Notes under the pieces: generated by a model | Told to the model about the DNA's origin: nothing | Database searches by the model: none | The model's input: the letters and a program-made list of their open reading frames with translations, nothing else | Assembly (NCBI GenBank): GCA_008360955.1 | Contig: LUCM01007362.1 | Coordinates: forward strand, 176,032 to 240,031 | Direction of reading: 5' to 3' | Source of the DNA: Fasciolopsis buskii | Taxonomy: Eukaryota; Platyhelminthes; Trematoda; Plagiorchiida; Fasciolidae | Length of the DNA: 64,000 nt | Made by a program: the position numbers and the translations under genes | Shown here: in pieces, positions 35,600-47,908 of the stretch | Position numbering within the stretch: the first letter of the stretch is position 1 | Layout: each line of letters begins with the position of its first letter

Positions 35600-36146
35600 T
35601 ACGAACTCAGTTTTCTAACTGCAAGCAATTGAAAAAACGCACCTAACCACAACAACAACGTCAGAAGCGTTTGCTCTTCCGAACAAGAGTGACGAGGTTT
35701 ATCGTAAAAACTCGTCTTTCTGCATGTTCAAGTGCTTGCGAATTTGTCGAAGCGTATGCCGCCGATAAACAAATAAACTAACGCTTAAGCATTACTATCC
35801 TTTCGGGACGCCGACTGATCCCTGCAAGTCTCATGGCGCCACAAGCGACTGTTAACTGGGAATTCCACTTCTAGAACGGCTGCTTCAGCCTTTTCTCACT
35901 CAATACTATTACGCTGCACAGCACGTTGACACCACAGCTATGCTCTATACTATTTTTCCTTGCTTTATTTTTGCCTGTTCTTAGCTTGAGGCTTTTTTGC
36001 CACAGCTCTTTTTTTACTTTGTCTATTTTCTTTTTGCCTTTTTCTTTTTGATAAATTTTTTTTTCTTTTCCTTTTTGAGCTATTTTTCTTAAAAAAAAGC
36101 TTATTTTGGTTTTTTGTGTTCAGCTTGTTTTTTTTTGTCTTTCTAT

Positions 36147-36177
<31 letters not shown>

Positions 36178-37240
36178 TTTAACTTTCTTTTTTTGTTTTT
36201 TTTTCAGCTTTTCCTTACGAAGCTCTTTTGTGTTTTTTTTTTTTTGCCACGAGCTTCTGTGTTTTGTGAGCGGGCTTTTTTGTTTTTTTGCTTTTCTTGT
36301 CATCTGCTTCGTCTCCTGAACGTGCGAAGCAAAATATCTGGCACGAGACCATTTGGCGCAGTCAGTTGGGGTTACTCTACTCGAAATCCTGAATTGCCGT
36401 TTTCACTCATGCAGCAGACACCAATCGAAAAGCGAGTTGCTACTGTCCAGTCAAACACGTCCTGTTTGGTTAGAGTCCTGCATTAAAGGTGCGCACATTG
36501 AAAGAACGGCGAGATCCAGAAGGCTGACGAGGCTTGAGAAAATGTTGAGCTACACAGACTGGAAAACCAACCTACTACACTACTTGGAACAAATACACCG
36601 TCGCGAGGTATGCGGGCCAAAATGTTTAACAATGGAGATACTATGGGTAGGTAGAAGTGGCAAACAGATTGGGTTGGAGACAGAAAAGATAGGTTGAATA
36701 GAAGAGAGGAAACTGTGAGCAAGAAAGCATACTTAATCACTATCCCACCCCAACTTGCGCTCGATGCTATGGGCAGCGCGGTCCTGATTATCCTGCGCGA
36801 CGACCGATGCAGTATGGAGTTATTTGTAGGCGTAACTCATGGGGAAATAATGGACAGGTACTGCGTGGAAGTCCAGCCGCTAAGGTGGCAGAAGAACGTT
36901 AAGGTTCTCGACCAAAGGCTTTGGTTGCTGAACAGAACGGCTGAAACGCGCAAGGCCACGCGGGGAATAGCTCTGAGTGGCGCCCATCTACTTGGATCAA
37001 TTAGTTCTTCCACTCATTTTCCTGGCGACCTGAGCTGCTAATTCAGATCAAACCCCAACTTGGAGACCAGGAAGACTACTTCGTCAAAGGCCTCTAGCCC
37101 ATTGCACGTTTTTCCCAGGCCATGGCTGGATCCTTTCCGGCTTGAGACAAGCAATCCTGTATAGCTTCGTTGGATCATGGGAGGGCACGCAAGCCGTCCA
37201 ACCAACGTCAAGGTTGCAAGTCCCTCGTTGTGACATGCAA
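35600..37240 (-). mobile_element. RTE-like LINE endonuclease and 5' UTR, reverse, interrupted
   Basis: This is the reverse-strand homologue of the left arm of inverted repeat 2. The blocks at 35640-35900, 36306-36560 and 36700-37230 match it in order, but with frequent extra single bases, so no long frame survives. A T-rich low-complexity tract replaces the stretch between 35.94 and 36.31 kb. The 5' UTR ends close to RAB2 exon 2. Confidence 0.75.
35948..36306. repeat. T-rich low-complexity tract inside LINE
   Basis: About 360 bases are dominated by runs of T broken by short 'gagctt', 'cagctt' or 'gcttt' words. The open frames that cross it (K-rich on -, F-rich on +) are composition artefacts. 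Homologous LINE copies have only about 40 ordinary bases at this place. Confidence 0.9.
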
Positions 37241-37294
37241 ACGGCTAGTTTGTTCCTTGACGAAAAAAACCCGCCAAAATAAAAAGTGGATTTA

Positions 37295-38340
<1,046 letters not shown>

Positions 38341-39680
38341 CATGACGCCAATACGTGTCCAAGTCACCAACATCACCGTTCAACATAAAAACACCAGAGG
38401 CAAGCCCTGCACCGTACCGCTGTCCTTTCCCCTCAAAGAGCCACATGCTGCTATAAAAAGAGTGAATATCAAAAGGGAACAGGGAGTGGACATACATGGA
38501 CGGGAACAGATAAGATTCCTTTGCAGCCAACACACGGAACACAGCCTAACTGTAAAAACGCACATTTTCGATCATTCTGATTCCATTGAAAATGACAGCA
38601 CGATCGCCACTGTTCACGGTTCACTGTCATATCCTTCAGTGTCTCCAGCAGGCTTTTTGATGAGTCTTTCGGTCCCCAATCGCGAAGACGTGAGACATTG
38701 AACTTTTACCTACACTTCGTGTAACATTTTTCTCAATCCCCAGCGTTGCCCACGTCACTGCTTGAATCGCTCAATATGGCTTTCTCCACTCCTNNNNNNN
38801 NNNNNNNNNNNNNNNNNNATGGCTTCTCCCATCCCTTAGGAGGAACACAAAATAGGGCACGATATGGTAGACGAGTGTTCGCCATACGCAACACGTGACC
38901 CAACTCCAACCAGCGTAGTCTACCAAGTTTCATACGCTGAAACAAGCTATTCTCAGAAGTGGCACCCAATACCAGATTCCCAACCTCAATATTACTCACC
39001 CCGTCACTCCACCCAATCCTAGCCATACTACGTAAACATCGGTTGTCGAAAACCTCCAACCGACGAACATCGCCCACACCCATACTCCACGTCTCGCAAC
39101 CGTACAACAGAACTGAACGCACTGCAGCACAGTACACACGACCTTTCAACTTCAGTGAAATACCAGGCCGACGCCACAAGTGCTTAAGTCCAGCCTAAGC
39201 TACCCGAGCCCTCGATATACGCATATTTACCTCCACTCCCGAGCTACCATCGTTGGACACGCAGCTACCAAGGTAGGTAAAACGGTCCACAGTCGCTGGT
39301 TCTTCTCTATCCAGTATCAAGTTCGGTGCTGCTGCAGTCCAGTCCTGTAACAGCACTTTGCACTTTGAAGGTGCAAAGCACATCCCAAACCGAGCGACTG
39401 ATCTCGAGAGTCTATCTAGTGCGCGTTGTGCATGGTCCGCAGACTCGAAAAGGCACACAACATCATCTGCGTAATCTAGGTCACACAACTTCCCTCCACT
39501 TCCCAGTTCGACTCCTACATCCAGGAGAACACCTAAACCATCTTCCATCACCTCGTCCATGATGAAGTTGAACAGGAATGGAGAGATGGGACACCCTTTG
39601 TCGAACGCCACTAGTCGTTTCGAATGAACTCGATAGTTCACTTTATACCACTGAAGAGAAGGAACTCTCTCCAGTTACTT
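38341..39680 (-). mobile_element. RTE-like LINE RT palm to 3' UTR, reverse, spans assembly gap
   Basis: This is one of the best-preserved polymerase pieces. On the - strand, 39195-39641 encodes CPISPFLFNFIMDEVMEDGL, KLCDLDYADDVVCLFE (intact catalytic YADD), MCFAPSKCKVLLQDW and FTYLGSCVSNDGSSGVEVNM. After a frameshift, 38820-39179 continues with VYCAAVRSVLLYGCETW, DVRRLEVFDNRCLRSMARIG and RMKLGRLRWLELGHVL. The 3' UTR extends to about 38341. A 25-N gap at 38794 lies within the C-terminal domain. Confidence 0.88.
38794..38818. other. assembly gap (25 N)
   Basis: Twenty-five undetermined bases, a typical fixed-size placeholder. The sequence just left (atggctttctccactcct) and just right (atggcttctcccatccctta) are two versions of the same LINE segment. 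Confidence 0.98.
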
Positions 39681-39849
39681 TCAAATAAAATGAAGCCTTG
39701 ACGAAGACACCTGCTTTCTTGATTCGTGATATCTGAAACGAGGAGCATATTCCTTAATCGTGTGGTAAGACAATGTCTGTACCCATCCTAAAGAAAAGCA
39801 CATAGAAAGAATGCAGCAATCACCGTGGGATTGGTTTAACTGCGATAGT

Positions 39850-40240
39850 TACTGAGATCTTAGTTTCGTCGTTTGACATCAGTTCGCGCGAGTAACATCC
39901 GGGAGCAGCAGGCCACATTTCCCTTAGATCGGAGCTGCATCGATCAGATTTTCATCCATCGGCAGTTACTTGAAACGCGCTACACACCGTTTTCTCAACT
40001 TGAAAAATGCGTTCGGCTAAGTGAACCGCACAGCGCTATCCAGTGCTCCCCAACGGAATAGTCTGTCAGCGAAGTTCCCGAACCTCTTGCGAGCACTGTG
40101 TATGCCTGTGGTCGCGTGAGGATATCAAATGAACTACCAAGTTCATTCGAAACGACTAGCAGTGTTTGATAAGAGCATTCCATCACTCCATTCTTGTTTA
40201 GCTTCGTCATTGACGAGGTTGTGGTGAGTGCTTTAGGCCA
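39850..40240 (+). mobile_element. RT fragment (LINE)
   Basis: The frame at 39873-40061 includes SCIDQIFIHRQLLETRYTPF, matching the 'RGCIDQIFTLRQILEHRH' motif of RTE-type polymerases. It is in the opposite orientation to the preceding element. Confidence 0.6.
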
Positions 40241-40269
40241 TCAGGATGTAGGTTGCGAATTGGTATATC

Positions 40270-40445
40270 ATCATCGTTCAACGTTGAATAGCAAGGCAAG
40301 CCCCACTACCCAATGCCCTCCCCCAGTTACATGTTCTTGTAAAAAAGTGTGAATACGCAAGTGGAACAGGAAATGGGCCTACACAGACGGGAACTATAAG
40401 AATGCTGCAGTAACAGCGACAGAAGGCACGAGGAAGCCAAGAATG
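40270..40445 (-). mobile_element. RTE-like LINE 3' tail, reverse
   Basis: It starts at a CATCATCG (tail) block and continues with 3' UTR sequence in reverse, including 'gcaaggcaagcc' and 'gaatacgcaagtggaacagg' blocks. Confidence 0.65.
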
Positions 40446-40790
40446 AAATGAGAAAATGCGCAACAAACTTGGACAAAGTAGGTGTCTCACGTCTTCGTGG
40501 TTGGGGTCTGAAAAGTTTTTCAACCAGATAACTGGACATATCGAAGGATATGGCAGTGAACCGTTGAGATCGTGTTTTCATGTCAGAACGATTGAAAATA
40601 CGTGTCGTTACGATTAGACCGTATTCCCTGTGATGGCCTCTAGGGCGTTCTCTTCTTTTCCCGCCCGTGCAAGCCCACTTAAGTTCCCTCTGCATACTTA
40701 TTCTGCTTAGTACAGCGCAGAAGTCGATGGGAAAGGCATTGGTGAGTGAGGGTTGTCCTGCTTTTCAACGATGAATTATGATGACATAAG
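40446..40790 (+). mobile_element. RTE-like LINE 3' end
   Basis: The segment carries C-terminal ORF sequence (GVSRLRGWG-like) and the family 3' UTR through 'gtgagtgagggttgtcctgc', ending near an ATG/TGA run. It lies head to head with the preceding reverse tail. Confidence 0.65.
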
Positions 40791-40881
40791 TTCACATTAG
40801 GTCAGACGCGATAACCAGCCGGACGACAGTGGGTTGCGGTCTACCAACAAAGTAATAGACGGATCTCGGATTCCGACCTTT

Positions 40882-41045
40882 GAGCCCGGGGTGGCCAAGC
40901 GGATAAGGTCGTGGCGTTTAGACGTGAAGGTTGCGGGTTCGAATCTTCCCACCGCCTGTCAGCTTCCACACTCGGCAGTCTTCTGTTGGCCGCGGCTCCC
41001 TTCCTGAAAAATGATGTATTTCATTAATAAGGGAAGTAAAAGATG
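40882..41045 (+). mobile_element. tRNA-derived SINE, full-length-like copy
   Basis: The head has an A-box TGGCCAAGCGG at 40892-40902 and a B-box GGTTCGAATCT at 40936-40946. The 5' and 3' arms (gcccgggg, ccaccgcc) do not pair as an acceptor stem, so this is not a functional tRNA. The unrelated body and A-rich tail match copies at 45.6 kb and, reversed, 48.7 kb. Confidence 0.8.
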
Positions 41046-42709
41046 GAATTTTCCGGTGGAAAGTGCACAATCCAGTAGATCACCGCCGGTCGCAAAGCTT
41101 TCGTCTTTTCGTCAGGCTTTGGACTGCGTAAAACTAAAAACAGATGTCACATATGTCTACTACAGACAGTATCTGGATCACTACGAATATACATCGAAAG
41201 CACAACGGTCTGTGGGCTTGCTCTCAATAGGTGTACGTGACCTGTACTATTCTATTTACGCATTCTCATGGCGGTAGACTTGGGACATGCACATGTCGCC
41301 AGAATCACATTTCCGTCCTTGGATGCTCTTTGCTGAACAGTCCATAGTAAGATCACAATTGCGCAACGTTCATAATTCTTTGTTTGTTGGCTTGAGGTAA
41401 CCTTAGAGTCAAGAGCAAAATACCGTTACTCAAATATATATATATATATATATGTTAGCTGCGAGTAAACTAACTGTACTGTGCTAGTCTTTTGAAAGGC
41501 TACTGAGACCAAATAACAAACCTGAATTAGCGACGATAAAAAACTGCAACAAATTCTGATATGGCTCGCATCGCTGCAACAAGTGGCAGTGGTTTTCCGT
41601 TGTAATAAACAGACTGCTGAATAATGCCCACCTCTCGATTTAAACCCCGAGCTATCGCCTAGGAAGCCCCATGTCCTGAGAACTTATCGATAGACCTTGG
41701 GAAAGTCTTTTGAAAAAGGCTGAAAACACTCCAGTAGACGACTGGCCGTTTCGCACAGTACTGCCAAAGACCTAGAGGATACTCTACGATAAGAAAATTA
41801 GGGAGGGGCGGCACGAAGAAACAATCGCAAATGTGAAAGAGAAATACTATTTAACGTCGCATTTGGCCGTGAAATTTTTGGCCTGGTCCCATGTTCCGCC
41901 CATTCGAAAAACAAGCGTACCAGAACACTAGCAAAAAACTACTGCCTGGGCCGAGGCCGCACGTGGTCCAAATCGTTAAGACTGCAAATTAGTCGGAGTG
42001 AATGAAGAAAATGGTGAAGACCGCGATTGTATCAGAAATGCTAAATAAATTCGGGCAGTGTATAAGGGAGGTCATTTATCCAAGAACCAGAATGATAATT
42101 AGTTTGCTTACTCTTGAATGCAGTACTTCTCACACGAACAGCCTGGATTATGCATGACCAAAATAGGCTAGTGCCAAACCGATCTATTACGAAACCGCTA
42201 ATGTAGTAACGGGCGCTGCTGGAGTCAACAATAACGACACTGCGACCGCAAGATACTGTCATTGATAGTTCATTTCAACCCAGGACTGCACTACGATTTC
42301 TCTAACGTTTATTCCTCTGTACGATCGTTTTCCTGAACCCTTGGTGATGCGACAATTGACCAGTCCCTTTCATCAAGTCTAAAAATAAACGAAGTCGCTG
42401 GAGGCTGCATGTTAAACTCCGTGAGCCGTGCGTTAATTGCAGCGTTTTCGAATGACACAATAATCTTTGCAACCAGTCGCAACAAGAACTTACAGCACAA
42501 AACAAAAAGAAGCAAACCTCGCCAACGAACGGGCCACATGGTCTGCGATACACGTATTTTTTCCTCACTAATTCAGTAAAACAACCAAGTAACAATTTGG
42601 GCTTTTATCATATATTCGCGATTAAGTTATTTGAAAGTAGTGATTTTCACTGCTAACTTCAATTCAGTTTTCAAGAAGTGCAACATTATTTTGCGCGCGA
42701 AGGAACGGG
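41046..42709. other. 5' flank of RAB2, no other gene recognised
   Basis: It includes a short TA microsatellite at 41432-41455 and frames at 41011-41277 (+) and 42041-42595 (-) without recognisable motifs. The promoter and 5' UTR of RAB2 should lie near the right end. No TATA-type signal stands out. Confidence 0.45.
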
Positions 42710-42755
42710 ATGTCCTACGCCTATCTGTTCAAGTACATCATAATTGGCGATACGG
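42710..42755 (+). CDS. RAB2: RAB2 GTPase exon 1
   Basis: RAB2 is a small GTPase that controls traffic between the ER, Golgi and endolysosomal compartments. This 46-nt exon encodes MSYAYLFKYIIIGDT plus one base, matching the RAB2 N-terminus residue for residue except S for A at position 2. The donor is ACGG|GTTAGT, phase 1. The next exon in + orientation should start with GTVGKS-coding sequence but is not found on this strand before exon 3; it is at 37322-37461 on the - strand. With all five exons the gene gives exactly 212 residues, the length of vertebrate RAB2A. Confidence 0.95.
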
Positions 42756-43339
42756 GTTAGTTTCGACTTAATGGGATGTATTTTATGTATTTCTGACAAA
42801 AATAAAATTCGTAATTCCCCTTTCCTGGAAAGGTTGTTGTGTTATATTGTCAGTGGCACTTTCGATCCTGCATTCTTTAATTGTCACAGTCAGCCTCGTT
42901 TTGTCATTCCCTGCGACATTGTCTGAAAGGCATGTGCCTTTCCATCTGCTCTTCGATTAAGGGCTTTGACTGAATATGTAGCATTTGCCCATTTTATTCT
43001 GGTTTGCCCGGCCGGCTTGTACGTTATTTTGCCAGACTGGTGTTTTGCTGTTTTTGCTGCATTGAATGTTATCAACAAATTAGTGGTTTTCGAAATGGAT
43101 TTTCTAAGGGAGATTTCGGTGGTGGTTTTAGCAGTAACTGAGGCTTTGGGCACGATCTAAGTTTCCTTTTTGATCTTTTATGTAGCATCCGCCATTTCCG
43201 GGTCCATTACCTCACGGAAAACGCGTCCTCACTGGATAGACCCGATACCCCTCCGAAGGCCTTATAAACAGCGCGGGTAATGGGATCTGTTTTTTTCCAG
43301 GTCGTGCATTTCGGTGGTCTTAAAGGGGCATCATTCGAG
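42756..43339 (+). other. start of RAB2 intron 1, no gene recognised
   Basis: Frames at 42890-43153 (-) and 42966-43160 (+) overlap one another and have no motif. Confidence 0.5.
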
Positions 43340-43795
43340 CTAGTCTTGTGGCCTTATTTTGTGTTCCTCCTAAGGAATGGAAAAAGCCATGTGGAGGCCA
43401 ACAGATGACGTGGCAACGTGGGATGAGAAAATGTACAGCGAAGTTAGGGAAAGTAGGTGTCTCACACCTTCGTGGTTGGGGTCCGAAAGACTCATCGACT
43501 TGCTGGCTGGAGACACTGAAGGATATGGCAGTGAACCGTGAACAGTGGCGATCGTGCTGTCATTTTCTATCGAATCAGAATGATTAAAAACACGTGTGTT
43601 TGTACAGTTAGACTGTGTCCCGTGTGTTGGCTGCAGCAGTATCTTACCTTCTCCCGCCCGTGTGGGTCCACTCCCTGTTCCCGTTGGATATTCACTCTTT
43701 TTATAGAAACGTGTAACTCTGGGGAACGGCATCGGTCAGTGAGGCTTGCCTTGCTGTTTAACGCTGAACGCTGATGATAATGATGTCTTGTGGCA
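43340..43795 (+). mobile_element. RTE-like LINE 3' end
   Basis: The frame at 43348-43587 encodes the C-terminal domain (KKPCGGQQMTWQRGMRKCTA, WLETLKDMAVNREQWRSC) and a stop after SNQND. The full 3' UTR follows, ending in a TGATGATAATGATG run. Confidence 0.85.
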
Positions 43796-44119
43796 TTTAT
43801 ACGGTAGTGTGGTCAGTTACATCTCGTGCACGACTGGTGGTGGATGCCTGCGGAGCCTCAGCATAAGAATAAAGCGGAGGAAAGACCCCTGTATATCCTA
43901 TCACGAATGCAATTCTTCCAAGCCTCATATCCCTAGTAATCCGTGGTTCCTTCGGTTGAAATTGACGTGTGAATCAGAACTAAAGCAAATCAATGAAGGC
44001 TATTGTTTGTACAAACTTAACTAAACTGGGGACTAAGAGTGGTTTTATTTACGCTTGTTTAGGAGTGATGCAAACGCGGAGCACCATGCTCCATCGTGGA
44101 TAAGCACCGCTATTTCAAT

Positions 44120-44164
44120 GCATATATATATATATATACGTATATATATATATATATATATATT
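44120..44164. repeat. (TA)n microsatellite
   Basis: A TA run with one CG interruption; repeat 44165-44395 begins directly at its right end. Confidence 0.95.
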
Positions 44165-44395
44165 GCACAGATTAAAATGCAGATCGTGCCATCGGAATCA
44201 CGACTAAGGAAGAAAACAGTAAGCGAGAAGGAGGCAAGGAGAAGAAACTGCAGAGTTTACCACAGCGACTTTTCCATTCCCCATCTCCACGTCGTCGCTT
44301 ATAAATTTGAGTCCATGATTTCCCTGTAGGCATGGTCCTACCCGGTTTCCCAAACCGAATTAGAGGGTTTACTTAGGGGCCTGACCCCGAGCCCC
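44165..44395 (+). repeat. dispersed repeat (also at 32.5 kb)
   Basis: It shares several blocks with the reverse complement of 32530-32770. It is inserted beside a TA microsatellite. Its class is unknown. Confidence 0.7.
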
Positions 44396-45614
44396 TAATC
44401 AAATGATGTAACCCACAAGTCACCGGGGCGATCTCACGGTTAGTAACCCACTGGGGACCAATGAGTGATTTCTTATTTCATACGCCGCGCCTCAGCTGGG
44501 GCTAGACATCGTGGGTGCCCAGTACACCTACTAATGACCGGTCAACGCGGTGGAGCGCGCCGAATATTCCTCCTCTGACTTTGGCGGGGACACCGCACCG
44601 AGAGGCACTGCGTAGGACTTCCTCAACAGAGACTGAGACATCCGTCACTTGGGATCACTTTGAGAGATATTTCGAGCGAATGGTCACTGTTAATTGATGT
44701 GAGATTCATTTAAAGCAGCCGGATGCTGACAATTAGCGTCAGTTTCTGGGACGAGGTGTTTTCGCTTGGCATGCTCTCTGCACATAAAATGGTGTGTTTG
44801 GTGACTTTGATCTCAAGCTATACTGCGGCTAGCTCTTCTGAGAGCAAACTAGTCCCTATCTAATATTCAAGCCCGTTACGAGACTGGAGTCTTTTTCGAG
44901 ACGTGATTAATAATTGAAATTAACGGCTGAGACAATGAGGTATTTAGTACACCGAAGTTTGTTTGTGACTGGGGTTATTATAAGGATAGTTGCGAAATTC
45001 CCATATTTATGCATTTACCTAAATTTCTTTCTGTTTCTCCCAGACGAGAACTTAAGAAAGACGAGAATAGAAAAACGCCACTGGGTCTACATGGCGGACA
45101 ATATGCAACTTGGGTCTTTGAGGACGATAAGCCAGCTTCGTGGAAGTCTAGTAGCGTTTCTCTATCTTCGAACTGCCCATTAGTGTCTATTTCACTTTCC
45201 ATTACTCGGCGCAATGCGCCACACAAAGAACAGCTTCGTTCATATTTTCGAAAATGTTATTCATTCTGGTTTCTCATTATCCTGCTCATCGGCGATACTA
45301 GCCTGTGATGTAGCTGGCGCTAGAATAATGTTGGTTGGAACGTGGTCGGGTTTAAGGTCGACGCCCGGCAGCTCCGGTGTTGCTGGACTCACTATCGCAT
45401 CCACTCTACTGAGGATTTATGTAATTCTCTGGGTCTTCAGGTTGGGTTGCCAGCACGGTTCTTATAAAACAAGTTTCGCAACTCAAATGTATGGTCGTCT
45501 TCATTCGCCTTTACGCACTCAGTCGCAGAACTCGCACCAAGCTCTCACTGTCCTTACCAACATTCTTGGATTGTCTAGATGTTGGCTCCACACTACGTTG
45601 TCCAGTTCTCTCTG
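44396..45614. other. RAB2 intron 1 interior, no gene recognised
   Basis: A frame at 45009-45308 (+) preceded by a CTCCCAG acceptor-like sequence reads RRELKKDENRKTPLGLHGGQ and onward. It has an exon-like look but no family I recognise. The rest is featureless. Confidence 0.35.
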
Positions 45615-45764
45615 CCAGCCGTTGCCAAGCTGATAAGGTCGCGGGTTCGAATCCTCCCACCACCGGTCAACTTCCCCACTTGGCAGCCCTCTGTTGTCTG
45701 AGGCCCCCTTCCTAAAAAATGATATGCATTGTTATTTCACCAATAAAGGAAATGAAAAGATAAG
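45615..45764 (+). mobile_element. tRNA-derived SINE, head partly deleted
   Basis: It is the same family as 40.88 kb. B-box GGTTCGAATCC lies at 45644-45654. About 22 bases between the A-box side and B-box are missing. The tail is A-rich with 'caataaaggaaatgaaaag'. Confidence 0.8.
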
Positions 45765-45869
45765 ATGACTGAGATGCACACTTCTTCGTCCTCTTCGATT
45801 TCCCGACTACTTAATTCATACCGACTTCTCTCCAAAGTAGCTCAGAAGTAATCAATAAGCGGCAAAACT

Positions 45870-46560
45870 CCTTAAGCGCGGGAAAGCGTGGTGGCCTTAA
45901 CATGAATTCCCTTTGTTCTGTTACACCTCTGTCCCCAGTTGCCTCTTCTTGGTCTCTCCATGCTGGCTCGATTGGCGACATCACCGGTACTTGGAGCAAT
46001 TCATTGTTATATAATGGTGTATATGGTTTTCATTATCATGACTCACATTTTATCAGGTCTTATCAGCCTCTCAATATCACCCCTTTCAGTGTGCATGCTC
46101 ATGTAGATCAATCAGCATTTGACACTCCCTAGCGGTCGATATCTGCTGCTCAAGTTAATAGCGAATCCAGGATTCAAGTAGTGTAATCCAATTAACTGCT
46201 TAATATCTCGTTAAGGTATTTCCACCGCACCTCAAGGAACGGCACAGCTCATGCTCCGAGTCAGCATAATGTAAAAATAGTCTAGTTGACAAAACTGAAA
46301 CTGCTTCTTTAATCGGATTATTAGTCGTTCACGTGCCGTTGGACTCGGCCTTCGAAAGGATAACTTTATTGAGTGTAGCTTGTTTGTCCCGTCGGCATAT
46401 GCTCCAGCCGACCGTAACATTGATGAATCAAGAGAAGTTTTATAACACTCGTCACTCGTTCGTCAGAGCAAAGGTTCTGCTATTGTAGCGATAGCAGGTG
46501 ATTTTGATGCACATTTTGGAAAACTTACTGTATCGGAAGCTTGTTTGGGTGTATTTTACG
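45870..46560 (+). mobile_element. RTE-like LINE endonuclease fragment
   Basis: Diverged + strand sequence can be followed from the ORF start region to the endonuclease end. It includes a 'YAPADRNIDESREVFY' segment (usual SAYAPTD) and AIVAIAGDFDAHFGKL, the 'GDFNA' motif. Many stops are present. Confidence 0.7.
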
Positions 46561-46699
46561 CCTTGCCCGTTCAGCGTATACAAAACGAGAGTAGGCTTCT
46601 GCGGTTTTGTGAGTACACGTGACTATTCCTTTGCCATGCATTTGGCATCGCACAGGAATACGGCGCTACAATCCGAGATATTCTGAGTTATCACCATCG

Positions 46700-47098
46700 T
46701 CGTTTAGCGTTAAAAACCAGAGTGAATCTCACTGACCGCTGCCACTTCCCCGAAGTTACATGATCCCATAAATAGAGTAAATATCAAAGGGGAACAGGGA
46801 GTGGACCTACATGGACGGAAACAGATAAGATTCCTCTGCAGCCAACTCAGGGAACACAGTCTAACTCGACAAACGCACTCTTTCAATCATTCTGATTCGA
46901 TAGAAAATGGCAACACGATCGCCTTTGTTCGTGACTCGCTGTCATATAGTTCAGGGCCTTTTCGGTCCCCAACCATGAAGATGTGAGACACTAATTTTAC
47001 CTAGATTCGCTGTACGTTTTCTCATTCCACCTTGCCACGTCATCTGCTGATCCTCACATGGCTTTTTCCACTCCTTAGGAGGAACACAAAATAGGGCA
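46700..47098 (-). mobile_element. RTE-like LINE 3' end, reverse
   Basis: 3' UTR blocks (for example 'gggaacagggagtggaccta') and C-terminal ORF sequence in reverse end abruptly at 'aaaatagggcacg', where a + copy begins. Confidence 0.8.
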
Positions 47099-47600
47099 CG
47101 TGGAGTATGTGTGTGGGCGATGTTCGTCGGTTGGAGGTTTTCGACAACCGATGTTTACGTAGTATGGCTAGGATTGGGTGGAGTGACGGGGTGAGTGATA
47201 TTGAGGTTAGGGATCTGGTATTGGGTGACACCTCTGAGAATACCTTGTTCATCGTATGAAACTTGGTAGACTACGCTGGTTGGAGTTGGGTCACGTGTTG
47301 TGTATGGCGAACACTCGTCTACCATATCGTGCCCTGTTTTGCGTTCATCCCAAAGAATGGGAGAAGCCATATGAAGATCAGCAGATGACGTGACAACTAG
47401 GAATGAGAAAACATCTAGCGAACTTAAGTAAAGTCACTGTCTCACGTTTTCGCGATTGGGGACCGAAAGACTCATCAAAAAGCCTGCTGGAGACACTGAA
47501 GGATATGACAGTGAACCATGAACAGTGGCGATCATGTTGTCATTTTCAATCGAGTCAGAATGATTGAAAATGTGCGTTTGTCGAGTGCTATCACAACGAG
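47099..47600 (+). mobile_element. RTE-like LINE C-terminal domain
   Basis: It runs from the DVRRLEVFDNRCL block through LGRLRWLELGHVL to the EDMTVNHEQWRSC equivalent, with stops. It lies head to head with the preceding copy. Confidence 0.8.
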
Positions 47601-47609
47601 ACTGCACCT

Positions 47610-47908
47610 TGACGTGGTGTGACGGCTTGCGTGCCTCCATGATCCAACGAGCTATACAGGATTGCTTGTCTCAAGCCGAAGATCCAGCCATGCCTGAAAC
47701 GTCAATGGGTAGAGGCCTGACGAAGTAGTCTCCTGGTCCTCCAAGTTGGGGGTTGATCTGAGTTAGCAGCTCAGTCGGGAAAATGAGTGGAAGACTAATT
47801 GATCCAAGTAGATGGGCGCCCACTCAGCTATTCCCCGCTGCCTTGCGGTCAGGTTCTTGTCAGAACCAAAGGCTTTGGTTGAGAACCCTAATCGTTCTTC
47901 CGCTTAGC
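47610..47908 (+). mobile_element. RTE-like LINE 5' UTR
   Basis: It begins 'gacgtggtgtgacggcttg' and runs to 'cgttcttccgcttagc', where a reverse-strand piece takes over. Confidence 0.8.

Noticed and set aside
35965..36486. Lysine-rich (-) and phenylalanine-rich (+) open frames of 112-126 codons
   Set aside because: They are translations of a T-rich low-complexity tract, with no complexity or flanking gene structure.
38959..39562. Plus-strand frames at 38959-39198 and 39326-39562
   Set aside because: They are antisense shadows of the well-preserved reverse-strand RT.
40882..40955. A functional tRNA gene (good A and B boxes)
   Set aside because: The expected acceptor-stem ends do not pair and the sequence continues into a SINE body shared with other copies.
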